A stretch of DNA of 64,000 nt, taken from the NCBI GenBank assembly GCA_950106755.1, contig OX467086.1, positions 10,992,001-11,056,000 on the forward strand, written 5' to 3'. Each line of letters opens with the position of its first letter. Within the stretch, counting starts at the first letter, position 1. The DNA comes from Climacium dendroides. Lineage: Eukaryota > Streptophyta > Bryopsida > Hypnales > Climaciaceae. Of the stretch, positions 1-11,924 are shown in pieces. A program made the position numbers and the translations under genes. The notes below the pieces were generated by a model. That model was not told the origin of the DNA and made no database searches. It worked only from the letters and a program-made list of their open reading frames with translations.

Positions 1-46
1 ATGGAGGGCCTGTCCAAAATAGGTTCCTCTACCTTAATATTGTTTT

Positions 47-255
47 CGTAAAAATTATATTTCTTTTTGTAGTAGTAGGGTTTGAAAGTTATAATTTTTT
101 AAAAATAAATTAGAATTTTTAGATATGGCATGTTAATATCTTTAAATTAGTTTATTTGTTTTGTTTTGATTGTTTGATACGTTGAGATCTAACAAACCGT
201 GAGGCATCTGGCAGCGTTCTTGGTATCGCTTGAAAGCACTTTACTCAAAGGGTTG
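47..255 (+). repeat. Dispersed direct repeat, copy 1 (partner at 14701-14910)
   Basis: A stretch of about 210 bp is clearly recognisable again at 14701-14910 in the same orientation. Shared landmarks are the segment around the TTAGATATGGCATGT word, the GAGATCTAACAA word and the final CACTCAAA. No coding capacity is seen. It is the 5' part of a larger repeat-rich block reaching about position 1500. Identity is partial, so the copies are old. Confidence 0.7.
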
Positions 256-1345
256 CACGGACTTCGTTTTGTGGTGTTTCAACTTAGAGTGCAAAAGTTA
301 TTGAATTTCGAACGTATTTATGAATTGGAATTTGGAAAATAGAATTAAATTATCCGTTATTTTGGAAAATTCATAACTTTTGCATTGCATATCCAAACAC
401 CACAAAACAAAGTCTTTTCACTCCTTTGTGGGTGAGGCTTTTTATTCATGCCAATTCCGTGGTGTTTGGACCTATGGTATAGAAGTTATGGATTTTTTTA
501 ATTAAAAATTTGAATTATTGAATTTCAAAGTGTGAAAATGATTGAATTTCAAAATTATAATGGATTAAAAAACTGAAAAAATTACTTTTACTTCAGTTTT
601 GGTTGTGGCAACGACACAAGGTACACTAGTCCATACCTTAAAGATAGGTTGATGTTTTGTTTGTTATGTTGAAATCTCACATTTTGGGTAATGTTGGAAA
701 GCCCTTGGCAAGGAGGGATGCATGGGCTTGGTTTCATGACATTTGGACCTATAGGGTGAAAGTTATTAAATTTCAAAGTTTTTATCAATAAAAAAATTAG
801 AAAATTACTTTTACTTTTATTAATTATGATTGTGGCAATGGCACGAGGCACACTAGTCTATACCTTCAATTAGGCTATTTGTTTTATTTATTTGATACAC
901 TAAAATCTAACAAACGATGAGGTATCCAGTGAAATTCTTGGTACAATTTGAAAGCTCTTTGTGCAAAGGGGTGCACGAACTTTGTTCTATGGCTTTTGGA
1001 CATACAATGTGAAAGTTCTTGAATTTTAAAGTTTTTATAAATAAAAAATTGAACTAAATTATCTTTTATTTAGGAATGTTCATAATTGTCTTTTGCATTG
1101 CATGTCCAAACGCCATGAAACAAAGCCCTTTGCACTCCTTTGAGCATAGAGCTTTCTATTTGTGTCAAATTCATGGTGTTTTGACCTATAATCCCAAAGA
1201 TATAGATTACTTTAAATTAAAAAATTGAATGAAATTATCTATTATTTTGGAAATAACATAACTTATACATTGCATGTCTAAATGTTAAAAATCAAAGCCT
1301 TTGCATTCCTTTTTCCATAAAGCTCTCTATTTGTAACAAGAATAC
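174..1345. repeat. Block of related foldback (hairpin) repeats
   Basis: A unit starting near 174 (TTGATACGTTGAGATCTAAC) recurs near 890 and, more diverged, near 650. Each unit contains an imperfect inverted repeat: 222-310 pairs with 360-455, and 920-1025 pairs with 1065-1165. The pairing core is GTTTTGTGGTGTTT against AAACACCACAAAAC. This is the architecture of a non-autonomous foldback or MITE-like element that has been duplicated. No ORF of note; no clear target duplication was found. Confidence 0.6.
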
Positions 1346-2149
1346 AACCTTTCACACTTGTCAATGTCATTGAATTCCAAAGTCTTAATGAATTAAATGA
1401 TTTAAAAAAAAAATTACCTTTCTTCTAGTTGTGGCAACAATAGAGAGCACAATTGTATTTTCTATGAATTTTCAAAGTGAGAGTTTACTAGACCACTAAA
1501 ACCATCATATAGATGAACTTGAAATTGAAATAGGACAAAATCAGCAAGTCACTTTTAAGTAAGGAGACAATTTGATGATGTTTTAGAAGGTTACTCTAAT
1601 AGAAGTCTACAAACACATTTAGTGGAAGTCTAAGGTACACAAATGGGTACAAGAATAGTTATGACCTTAAAGTAATAGGGCTTGGATCACTTGCCTATAG
1701 ATTTAGAAAGGATTTGCGCATTCAAGAATTTGCACACATGTAGCACATGTTGAGGAAAAGAAGGACCTTGTTGTGATCAAGAAGCTTGTTCAAAAGCCTA
1801 TTTTAGCATTGTTTTTGTTTTTGTCTAGCTCTCGTTTAGGGGTACCACTTATTATATCCTCTAAGTTGAAACCGCTCAACCTTATTATTTTAAAGAAGTT
1901 TATTGGCTTATAGAGTATTGACTTAGAGGGGCTGTTTTTTTAAAGCTCTCGTCAACGGCTTTTGATTTTTCACTTAGTGAGGCAAGGTAGTTGCTAGACA
2001 ATTTTAGGGGGATAGTGAGAAAAGTGTTAGTTTTGTGCTATTTTTATGAAAACAAGAGATGAATACATGTGTCACTCTATTAATGGTTGAAAAAATAACA
2101 TGAGTGCTTCTAAACTACCCACCTTTACCCCATATTTGTATTTTTGGGG
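1346..2149. other. AT-rich intergenic DNA
   Basis: No recognisable gene, RNA or element. A word around 1672 (GGGCTTGGATCACTT) resembles one at 14925, next to the second copy of the 47-255 repeat, suggesting that repeat was once longer. Nothing else can be supported. Confidence 0.4.
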
Positions 2150-2440
2150 AATATGCTTGGCTTGCAAACAATATGGGATATCTACTGCCATTTGACTATA
2201 TTTGTATAATTCATACCCATATTTTGCATGGATATGTATGTATTCCATAATTATATATTTTATATATCATATTTTCTATCTCAAATTGCTAACGCCCAAG
2301 ATTGTCTCTCACCACAATAATCGATGGCAATGGTTTACTTTTCTAATTAGAAATAAATGACATTGGAGAGGAAGGGGGAGGAATTTTCTTATAATTGAGA
2401 TCAACCATTTTAGATTTTTTCAAAAGGGGGGGATTGCGAG
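2150..2440 (+). repeat. Dispersed repeat with degenerate GTATCCGTAT-like tract, copy 1
   Basis: Begins with CAAACAATATGGGATA, the same word as at 10250, followed by an AT-rich tract of degenerate TATNNNTAT-type words. It ends near a phrase with TTTTTCAAAAGGGGGGG, comparable with 10530-10550. The partner copy is 10230-10555 in the same orientation. Function unknown; probably an old non-autonomous element. Confidence 0.45.
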
Positions 2441-2469
2441 AATGCATATTTGCAACTTTTGGGTGCATA

Positions 2470-5150
2470 ATAATGCCATCACATTATAAATAGGTGGTTG
2501 CAAGATGGTTGATGCAATAAAAGAGACTACACTTGTATTGTGGTGGTTCATACCATAATGAACGATCAATCAATAACTTGTCTTCCAATTCCACTCATGG
2601 TTGGAATACCACTTGTGTGTCATTGTGGCATGTTTGAAAATGAGTGAAAATGAGAGCCATGTGCAAAAAAAATGTTGAATTGAAAATATATCATTTGAAC
2701 AAAAGAATGTATAAGGGAGAGCAATTCGAAGCAACTAGGTATTGGTCTATTGAGGTCAAGCATTCAATTTAAAATCACCACAACAAAGTGACTTACTAGG
2801 CATAATAAAAATTTTGAGTGTGACAATAATGGGCTCACTATTTTAGGACCTTGATGTTGTGACCACTTAGAAAAATATTGTGGCATATAATCGTTTTTTT
2901 AGTGAATATGATGACTCTTATACTTAAATGCTCTTTTTTGATATTGAGTTTAAGGGAACCTAATCACTCTTTAGGACTATGCAAATAGTATAATTGACAA
3001 ATTTATAACAAATTTAGACTTTGTTGAAAAAATAAATTTGAATTACTAACACCTTCTCAAATTTGTCAAAAGACAAAAGAGCTTCAAATTTTTCAACCAT
3101 TCTATAGAAGTAATGGAGACATTTTATCCACAACAAGCATCTAAGACAATTACCAACATAACATGACTTTAAAGGTTGAATCATTCTACAATAATGCTTG
3201 AATTTTTTTTTTAAATTTGGCACATTTTTTATTATTTGTCCAAACATACTACCTCAATTTTATCAACTTGGTTATGAAGAAGGCTATCTTTGAGAGTATT
3301 ACTTAGAATGAATGGAAAGTTATTAGGACAACTAAAAACATAGTACCCCAACTGAAAACATTCTTGTTCATCATCCAAAATATGGATTTCACAGCTCTAT
3401 CAGGTTAAAAATCAGAGTGTCTACACATTCAACATATTGTACCGTACCATACGTTCAAAGTCATGACTATTGATGAGAGCTCTCTATTTTGTCAAAATAA
3501 ATACGTTTCAAATTTTTTCCTAAGCATTCATCCTAGAATTTGCTGGAGAATCCAACATGGCATCCTGAAAAATTCAGATTTTAACACAACATTTGTGGTA
3601 TTTATAACATAAACTTACACATGAAATTGTCATCCATGAACACAGTTACTTTTGAGTGTCATTCCATACAATGTAGCTCAACAGGGGTGTTCGAGCTAGC
3701 ATACAGGAAGGCAATGTCAGAATCATGTTCCAAATTTCTACAAGGGACAGATTTGATGAAAGAAAAATGACATTGTATCCAATCTAGCAACACATCTGCA
3801 AATCGCAGTCATGAGGTCAAAGAAACAATCCCTCTTACAGCACCAACATCTAGCCTTACACAAATCAGGCTTTGGCTTTGTTGGAGTTGGAAATTAACCC
3901 CTAAACATCTAGATCCTTTTCCAAAAATTGATATATGAATAGAAGTTGTAGATTTGGAGTTTAAGATTCCATTTGTATGGTTAGATTCACTACTCCTATC
4001 ACCAATATTTTTTTTTATAAATTTTGAAAGGAAAATTTCAAAATTCCTTTGAAGTTCAATTATAAGCAAAATAGTGTCATTTTTTGAGTAAAACTTGTTG
4101 GAATGGATTTGAAATGTGGTTCTCTTGATATGGTGATTTTTTGAAATTTTTGTGTTCCATAAATCTATGGCCTTACTTTTGCAAATCCAATTTTGAACTA
4201 AAATTGATGCAATTTTTGGCTTGATCCACTTCCACATTTGTAATTTTTGAAAAATATGAACTCTAGTAACACCAAATCCAACCATTGGATGGGACAACAA
4301 CTTGATAAAGTATCTACACAAATTAGATGACTTTCACCCAAGTAGTAATGAGAAAGAAAACTAAATTTCAATCTATTCATCATCCCAAAATTGGATGTTA
4401 GAGCACTCTAGGGTTATTGAAGTTGCCCCTCAAATTTAAAAATTCTAGTGTTGCATTGACTAGAAAGAGTCCACTATAAAATAATATTTGTAGTATTTTC
4501 CTGAGCAATCAAAATGTCATGGTCTTGAAATAGTGAGCCCATTATTGTCACATTTAAAACTTTTTTTTATACCTACTAAGAGTTACCTCATTGTGGTGAT
4601 TTTAGGTTGAATGCCAAACCTTAACAAATCTATTCCTAGTGAATGATGTTAGCATGCGAAGATGAAAATGCGAGCATATGAGCCTTGAGCATATGTATAA
4701 GTAGATATTCTACAAATATTGACATGGTTTATAACATAAATATTTGTAACAAAGGTAGTATATAATCATAGAAGGTTTCTATAAAATTGATACCTACAAC
4801 ATAGGTGTACAATCTTTTAGCTCATGCACTCATGATCCTAGGTTCACTTAATAACACTCTTCCATTCCTAATTGCATGAATTCAAATTGCTCATTTTCTT
4901 TATGAATTTTTTGGTTTGAATGATATGTTTTTGATGAACAATTTTTTTATACATGACTCTTATTTTCAAAGATGCCACAATGACCTCAAGTGGTATTCTA
5001 GCCATGAGTGGAATTAGGACAAGCTATTAATTGATTGTTCATTAAATTATAAACACCCACATAATTAGTGCAGTTTTCTTTGTTCTAACACTTTTTTTTA
5101 TTGCATCAATCATTTTGCATCCATTTATAATTGTTTCAATACTATTTATA
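2470..5150. repeat. Large foldback repeat (arms 2470-2850 and 4525-5150)
   Basis: The reverse complement of 4525-4630 reads through the same words as 2755-2845, including GTGACAATAATGGGCTCACT. The reverse complement of 4960-5150 matches 2470-2680, including CCACTCATGG and GTCATTGTGGCAT. The right arm carries an extra insert at about 4640-4860 whose sequence resembles the MITE at 52335-52497. The loop holds the 3068-3565 repeat. No coding content is evident. Confidence 0.65.
3068..3565 (+). repeat. 500-bp repeat, inverted partner of 15111-15610
   Basis: Reverse complementing 15111-15610 gives the same order of words as this interval, for example GTCATGACTATTGATGAGAG and AATTTGCTGGAGAA. The two arms face each other about 11.5 kb apart and bracket the CSN1 gene. 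The arms appear well conserved by eye (clearly over 80 percent). No intact ORF crosses the whole unit; a 77-codon ORF in one arm is not conserved as coding. Confidence 0.75.
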
Positions 5151-6180
5151 ATATGATGGCTTTACAATGATATTGCCTTATTAGTTACGCTCACATGCTT
5201 CAATTTCAAAGCAAGGTGTCCTTTATATTTGTAATTATCAATAATAAGTAGACAATAGAGTGTAGTTAAGTTGTAAATAATATCATCATTCATAATTCAT
5301 TTTGAATTCTTTTATCTCTACAATATCATTTACCAATTCAATTCAAGAAGCACTTCAAGGACTTCTAATACATTTGAGTAGGCCATATGAGGTCATTTTT
5401 TTGGTACATTTTCTTTATTTTTTGACATATTCATGCAATTGTTTCCACTAATTGTAGTAATATAAAATTTGATCCAACTAGAATTATAGTTTCTATAATA
5501 TGATCAACCAAAAGAGTCATTATCAAATTAAGAATACTTTGTCATTTAGATGGGAATTAAGTTCAAACAATGAGATTTGAGTGTCTACATCCAAACTACT
5601 AGCTTAATCTCTTTTGGATTAGGGAATAATCCAAAATTCCCAAAATGTAAAGAGTTGTTGTTAATCCTTAAATGATATTAGAAGGTAGATTTGGCCTATG
5701 TTTTCAAATACCAAAAAAATTTACATACATGACCATTTGGGTTTAAATATTGATGAGATCTCTGATTGATTGATTGATGACTTGTGGGACATTATTATTA
5801 AAGATTTGGTACTTCCTACTTGACTATTTTTAATTGGAGAAAATTTATTCTATTCAATTTTGTTGGGGCCAAACTTCCTAACTTTCTGACATGTAGCCAA
5901 CACATTCACTTGAATTCACTATTTCAGCGAGTTACAAGTTGCATGTGGACAAGATTGGCAAGCTGCTCATGCAACACTTTTGACATCAAGGTAGGATGGA
6001 TTGTATGTAGATTTTTTTGTATATAAACCATAGGCCAATTCGAACATCCTGAAGGGGTTTAATTCAACTATAAACTATAATGATGATTTTCAAGAGAAAG
6101 TTCATTAAGATGACAATCATGTGATTGAATCGACCATTATTCCAACAAATAATGGATTTTTCGTTTCATCTTGTGTAGGC
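5151..6180. other. AT-rich intergenic DNA upstream of CSN1
   Basis: No gene or RNA recognised. A short tandem TGATTGATTGATTGATGA occurs near 5762-5779. Nothing further is supported. Confidence 0.4.
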
Positions 6181-6528
6181 AGGACAGAAGGCTATGTCAT
6201 GAAGCTCTTTCGATCCACATGAATGGATGAAACACTCCAAATGTGGATGAAGCTCTTTTCTTCATCCAAAAGTGTGCACATTCATCCCAAATTGGTCGGT
6301 ACTTTGAACACTTCTGCGATGAAACCAAGGGCGCGATTCCAGTGCCAGAGAGAGAGAGAGTGTGTGTCCCAGCGCCTTGAGCAATTCGTGTGATGTTGTT
6401 CTGATTTTGCAAGCGGCAGTGGGATTCATCTCTACGCGGGATTTTGTTAGCGATTTTTTGATCCTTTTTGCGGCCAGAGAATCAAACGAGCAATCAAGGA
6501 AGCAATCCATCAAGCGAGCAGCTGATTG
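6181..6528 (+). promoter_or_regulatory. 5' flank and leader of CSN1
   Basis: About 350 bp before the ATG at 6529. GC content rises here relative to upstream DNA. A GA tract runs from about 6347 to 6361 and is followed by a short TG run. GA/CT tracts near the start of transcription are common in plant core promoters. A direct repeat of the word GATGAAGCTCTTT is present around 6190-6260. No convincing TATA box was found, so the start of transcription is not assigned. Confidence 0.35.
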
Positions 6529-9251
6529 ATGGCCATGGACGTGTCGGAGAACAACAATGACAACAGCAATTCTGTGACGGTCGCTTCGGGCGTGGCCACA
6601 CCAGAGCACATCGACGTGGAGAATTACGCCTCCCTGTACACCGGTCACACCAAAATCGCACGCCTGCATTTCATCGCCGACCACTGTCACTCGCGCAATT
6701 TGGAGCTCGAGGCCCTGCGCATGTCGTTGGACGAGATTCGCAAGGGCGACAACACGATGCTATTCAAGGAGTGCGTGGAGAAGATCAACAACCGACTCGG
6801 GCCGGCTTACGCCTTGGACCAGGAGTGGATCGACATGGTGGACCGCCGCGCTGCGTCGCGCCAGGAGAAGCTCGAAACGGAACTCAATGGATACAAGGTG
6901 CACGCGCAATGCTCTCCGAACGAACTTTTAGGGTTTCGTGAAAGTTTCGAAAATTTCGTGTGTGTGTGTGTGAGGAATTTTTGCAGGTCGTTCGATTTTT
7001 CGTTTGAGATGAAAGAATCGTTAAGGAGATTGCAATGATTAGTCATTCTGAGCTGACCAATCCGATCAAGAAGAGCATCTTCTTTCTCTCTTTCTCTCTC
7101 TGGCTGGTCGAACGAGGTTTTAGGGTTTCTGAAACTTTGAGTGTGTCGAAGATTGTGAATAAGAATGAATTTTTCGTTTGAGATTCAAGAATCATGGAAG
7201 AATTTGCAGTGTTTTATTTCCACGGTGGTGATTAATCATTATGTCGTTCTGAGCAGACCAATCTGATAAGGAGAGGACCTCTTGTCTCTCTATCTCTCTC
7301 TGTGGCTGAACGAGCTTTTAGGGTTTCTTGATATTTTCCAAAGGGGTGGGGGTGGGGACTCTTGAGAATACAAGAATTATTGAGGAGGTTGTAGTGTGGT
7401 GATTAATCTCGCATGTCGTTCTGAGCAGACTAATTTGATCAAGGAGAGCATCCGCATGGGTTATAATGATTTGGGCGATTTTCATTACGCGCGAGGTGAC
7501 CTTCAGCAAGCGTTTAAGTGCTATGTGCGGACTCGCGACTATTGCACCACCTCCAAACACATAATTGCAATGTGCTTGAATGTTATTTTGGTTAGCATTG
7601 AGCTTGGCCACTTTGTCCATGTCTCCAACTATGTTTCTAAAGCAGATCAAACCCCTGATGTGCAAGACCCCGTCGTGTTAGCTAAACTCAAGTGTGCCGC
7701 CGGTTTGGCTCACCTTGAGAGTAAGAAGTACAAGCTTGCTGCCCGCAAGGTACATCATCTATCGCTATGCCTATTTTTGATCTTAAGGATTTGTATTGCT
7801 ATTCAAAGACACCATGACAATGGAACTAATAGTTGGTAGCTTGTTATGAGAATTGAGTTTTAAAGCTTCATCTGAAGTTACAAGACGTTCTGCTGTTCGC
7901 TTAGGGTGGATTAGTTCCACGAGGGTTGCGAAACGCTCGAGGATGTACATATGCTCCGTTTATCAACTCCATGAGAAGAGAAAGTGAACTACTAGTTTTA
8001 GTTCCGGTCCAATTTGAAGGCGTGTAGCAGCTCATGCCAGGGTTTTGTACGCAGTTTGTTGATTCAAATTTCGAGTTGGGAAGCAATTACTCAGATGTTA
8101 TAGCCCCTCAAGATGTTGCAACTTATGGAGGCCTTTGTGCACTTGCATCGTTCGACAGAGCAGAGCTTAAGGTAAAGAGTAATGCAGTTATCTTTAATGT
8201 GAAGTGTTGTAGGGTTTTGTTTAGAACAACTTTGAGATTGTTTTGGTTCAGTTTTATCACTTTGAACCTAAACTCATTCTTTGATTAAAACCTTTTTGTG
8301 CAGAGTAAAGTGATTGACAACATCAACTTCCGGAATTTTTTGGAACTTGTTCCTGAAGTGCGAGAGTTGATTCACGACTTCTATGCGAGGTGAGGATTTT
8401 ATTTTGAGTACCAGCTTTTCTTCATACATCTGCACGAGAAGAGATTTGGAATGCATGGTTCATGTTTTTAGCATTTATTATTAAGTGTATGTTTGATGAT
8501 AATCTTACAGTCCGATTAGTGGTTTATTGATTTCCATAGGTCTTGAACATGAGCATCATCAGGGCATTTGGTGTTCTGTAATTTAGTGGACATGCTTGTT
8601 TGATTCTATTGCTAATTATGTATTGTTTTGGCAGTCGGTATGCTTCTTGCTTGGGATATCTGCAAAAGTTGAAGCCAAGCCTATTACTAGATATTCACCT
8701 ATACGATCACGTGGAGACATTATATGAGCAGATTAGACACAAGGCCCTCATTCAATACACAAACCCCTTCATCTCAGTAGATCTCAATACAATGGCCAGT
8801 GCGTTTAAGACAAGTGTAGTAGGGTTGGAGAAAGAGCTAGCCGCCCTGATCACGGAGAACCAGATTCAGGTGCTTGTCATGTTTGTGTGTGGATTTATCT
8901 TTTTGACTTTTGTTTAATGAGCGCATATCCATTTATACTTGATTCTGATATTTGACATAGTGGCGGTGGGATAGTTCAAGATACACTTATGATTCTTTCT
9001 CATAGGAAATAGTTGCTGTTAATTATATCTGGCTTTCTAGCTAATAATTAATTTCTCTTTTACTGTGACAGGCTCGAATTGATTCACACAATAAGATTCT
9101 GTATGCTCGGCATGCTGACCAACGGAACACAACTTTTCAGCGAGTACTGCAAACAGGTTCTGATTTTCAGAGAGAGACCAGAGCAATGCTCCTTCGTGCA
9201 AATCTTATGCGTCAAGACTTTGTTATGAAGGGAAGTCGCAAACAATCCTGA
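6529..9251 (+). CDS. CSN1: COP9 signalosome complex subunit 1 (CSN1/FUS6), six exons
   Basis: Exons 6529-6897, 7429-7749, 8055-8171, 8304-8389, 8635-8869 and 9072-9251 join in frame with GT-AG introns to give 435 aa, close to the usual 430-470 for plant CSN1/FUS6. Recognised from family motifs: [20 protein letters not shown] (about residues 133-152), [34 protein letters not shown] (exon 3), [19 protein letters not shown] and [15 protein letters not shown] in the last exon. The N-terminal half is the helical-repeat region; the C-terminal part holds the PCI domain with its winged helix. CSN1 is a scaffold subunit of the COP9 signalosome, which removes NEDD8/RUB from cullins and so tunes SCF and CRL4 ubiquitin ligases; in plants it represses photomorphogenesis in the dark. 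The start is the first ATG of an open exon; a second in-frame ATG lies two codons on. All key segments are intact. Confidence 0.96.
6898..7428 (+). repeat. Intron 1 of CSN1: triplicated segment with decoy acceptor regions
   Basis: The word GGGTTTC occurs at 6931, 7123 and 7321 in the same context (CGAACGANNTTTTAGGGTTTC). The junction region before exon 2 (TTCTGAGCAGAC plus the first coding bases of exon 2) recurs near 7048-7075 and 7248-7275, ahead of the real acceptor at 7427-7428. So the intron consists of imperfect tandem copies of about 170-200 bp whose ends contain part of exon 2. In copy 1 the acceptor AG reads TG. In copy 2 the AG is kept, but one base is missing soon after it. Both copies then run into CT-rich tracts. 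Confidence 0.8.
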
Positions 9252-9360
9252 GTGAGTAGCACACCCACTCAAGTATGAGGGTTAGTTTTTAATGTGCCCT
9301 GGTTGATCTCCTAAGGCTCTACCTGTAAGGGCCCCTTCTGGGTTGTGATCGACTACTGAC

Positions 9361-9488
9361 CAGGGCTTTTGTTTTGGCGAAATTTCGCCAGACTGTCAGA
9401 AATCTGACCTCTCTGGCTTCGTCCCTCCAAAAACTGGCGTCTGTAGTGTTGCAAACAGGTGGGACACTGGTCCAAAAAAAAAGCCCTG
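9361..9488. mobile_element. hAT-type MITE (128 bp) in the 3' region of CSN1
   Basis: Terminal inverted repeats CAGGGCTTTT (9361-9370) and AAAAGCCCTG (9479-9488). The flanking 8-mers CTACTGAC (9353-9360) and CTAATGAC (9489-9496) match at 7 of 8 positions, fitting the 8-bp target duplication of hAT elements. Inside are two small palindromes, TGGCGAAATTTCGCCA (9375-9390) and GTCAGAAATCTGAC. There is no coding capacity, so it is non-autonomous. It begins 109 bp after the CSN1 stop codon and probably lies in the transcribed 3' UTR. Confidence 0.85.
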
Positions 9489-10229
9489 CTAATGACATGT
9501 TTCAGGAGGGAGGCTAGTTATGACCCTTTGATAATACTTCAGCATACATTTTATGTCATTTTCCTTGCATGGAGTAGGAGCAATGGAAATTCTGGTGTCT
9601 GTTTACAATACGGAATAAATTAGTTTTCAAAAGTGGAAGATGAATGACTTTTCGTAGTAAGCTCTTTGCCTGGCAAGAGAGTTTGCGAAAACGTTTCCAT
9701 TCTGCCGTTTGTTACATTTTATAATACATTGTATCAGTAATGAGTCTCATGTCTAGAACTCTTTCTTTGACTCTAAGAACTGTCCTGGGTGATGTTAAGG
9801 TTTGTCCACGGGGTGACACTTGGATAATGACAGTATATCTGTCTCCATAATGCACCACTTTCTGAGTTTGTTAAGTGTGACTCCTTTTGTCCTTTCTGAA
9901 ATGTAGCACTTTCTTTGTTTTGCAAAGTTTCCCTCAACTGTGAGCAAATGATCTATAGAAATTTCCGAAAGCTTAAGGTGGATAGAACGTTTTTGAGCAA
10001 ATGCCTTTGCACCCTTGCACAGCATCTTAAGCTTGTAATGTGAAATAGTGTATGGCTGTTACAGCCACTTTTGGGTGCATTGTGACAAACTGTGTCACAA
10101 TCCACCCCAAATCCAATTATTTTTTTTATTAATTCTCTGGTAACCCCCCCTCCGGCAATTTTTAGAAATTAGTTTTTAAAATTTAAAATTCTCATACTCT
10201 CCCGCCTTCCCCTTGCCCTCTTGTAATTT
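9489..10229. other. CSN1 3' flank, no gene seen
   Basis: Moderate-GC DNA grading into AT-rich DNA. AATAAA at about 9614 could serve polyadenylation. A small perfect hairpin, TGTGACA-AAC-TGTGTCACA-like, lies near 10080-10100. No ORF is convincing. Confidence 0.35.
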
Positions 10230-10555
10230 TCAGAAAGGAATGCAATTGACAAACAATATGGGATAAATACCATCCCGTATCTTGTACCTGTATTTGTATT
10301 CATATCCAATATTGTACCATATCTGTATCTGTATTCACATTCAATATTTACTGTGTATTCATATATGATATCGTATCTGTACCCAATATTCATTTTGGTA
10401 TCCGTATCCGTATTGATATTTGGATGGCTCAAATTAAATCTCACAAAATCAACGGCTTGTAATTTTTTGAGAAATCAATGGCAATTTTGGAAGGTAAACA
10501 TTTTTACAAAACAAACAATCAACGGCCTTCAAATTTTTTGAGAAGGGGGGCAACT
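10230..10555 (+). repeat. Dispersed repeat with degenerate GTATCCGTAT tract, copy 2
   Basis: From CAAACAATATGGGATA (about 10250) to about 10410 the sequence is a degenerate tandem of roughly 6-12-bp words of the type GTATCTGTATTC. It is followed by two direct copies of a 28-bp word beginning AATCAACGGC (about 10447 and 10516). It pairs with 2150-2440. The ORFs seen across it are products of the low-complexity tract. Confidence 0.5.
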
Positions 10556-11924
10556 AATACAAACTAGAGGTGACACCCTCTTTTCAGTGGATTATGAAAC
10601 TTTGTCAATATCTACAGGTTCTCACTCAATTCACTCATGGCTCCTAATGTTTGTTACTTTAATATATGATTAAAATGGCCACATTGGTGATAATTGTTTA
10701 ATGAAAAAAAATGAAACAATTGCTAATATTTCATAAATATTGAATTGGCACATTTGAACTATTAATTCAAGTATCTTTTCTACAATTCAAATTTTTGCTA
10801 GTAAAACATGTGTCATTGAAGACAAGTATGGATTTCATCCTATTCCACAATCCTTTGAAAAGTGGCAAAACAAATAAATTATCAAATTATCAATACCATT
10901 CTATGGATTTCTATATCCATACCTCCCATCAATGTTGGATTGTGAATATGTTCTAGTATTTCTTCTCATAGAATTTATTTCAAACTAATTAATTTTAAAG
11001 AGCCATGACAAAGGAAATGGTTTCTTCTTAAAAGACATACATAATGCCACTTTCTTCTTAACCCTTAATATGATAGGTTGGTGCCCATTACGCATTAGAA
11101 AATCACGGATATTCTGTGACAGATTTTGTCTCAAAGAATTATGATGGAAATACTATAAGAAGTTAACGTACACCATCTTGGCTTGATGATATACAAATCC
11201 AATCAAACAAAACAAATAGCTCAAATTGGGCCAATTTGGCACCTTAGTACAATGTTCACAACTACTAATGCAATTGTCACCTTCTCTGAAGCCTAAAACT
11301 AGAGACAATACAACTCCAAAAATGCAAACAAGCTAATCATCCTTGAAAATATTCGAGAGGTGTTGCTTGATTCTCTAATAGTGATCAATTGTGATGCATT
11401 GGGCCTAGTGAGTGTTTCACAATGTTAGAAAGACCCTAATGGCTAACTTACTAGACTTCACAACATCCTTTAGTGCCTATAGTGAAGCAAAGTGGACCAA
11501 ATTATTGCCCGTTGAGATGCATGTCTAAGACAACTATTGCACCATTGGAATTTGATGCTACATCTTCAATGCTACCACAACTCTCTCCATTAAATCACAA
11601 TCCATCATACCAATATTAGTTGAATTCAAAAATGTGAAACATTAAAACAATGAAGACAAGTGATACTATATGAGAGGAATTGAAAAAATCCTAATTTAGA
11701 GCATTGTGAAACATAGGCTCTACAATCTAAAATTGATAATCCCTAATTGTAGTGTCTTGCTTGGTAGAAATCTTACAACTAATCATAATTGTAGACTAAT
11801 CACAAACAAATACAAAAGCTTGGTGATTAGTTCTATTCTCATATCTACCAGAATGAAATATTTTCTTTAGTAGAATTTAACCAATATTTGATTCTGCATT
11901 CAATAGAAACAAAAACTACTTTCT
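10556..11924. other. AT-rich intergenic DNA
   Basis: No gene, RNA or clear element could be supported. Further M16 peptidase exons might be expected here because the pseudogene to the right is on the minus strand, but none was recognised. Confidence 0.35.

Noticed and set aside
3809..4321. 170-codon minus-strand ORF
   Set aside because: Long for this DNA, but composition follows AT bias, no family or splice context was recognised, and it lies in the loop of an old foldback.
6262..6690. 142-codon minus-strand ORF over the start of CSN1
   Set aside because: Antisense shadow of the GC-rich CSN1 leader and first exon.
10169..10444. 91-codon minus ORF rich in Thr, Asp and Tyr
   Set aside because: Translation of the degenerate GTATCCGTAT tract.
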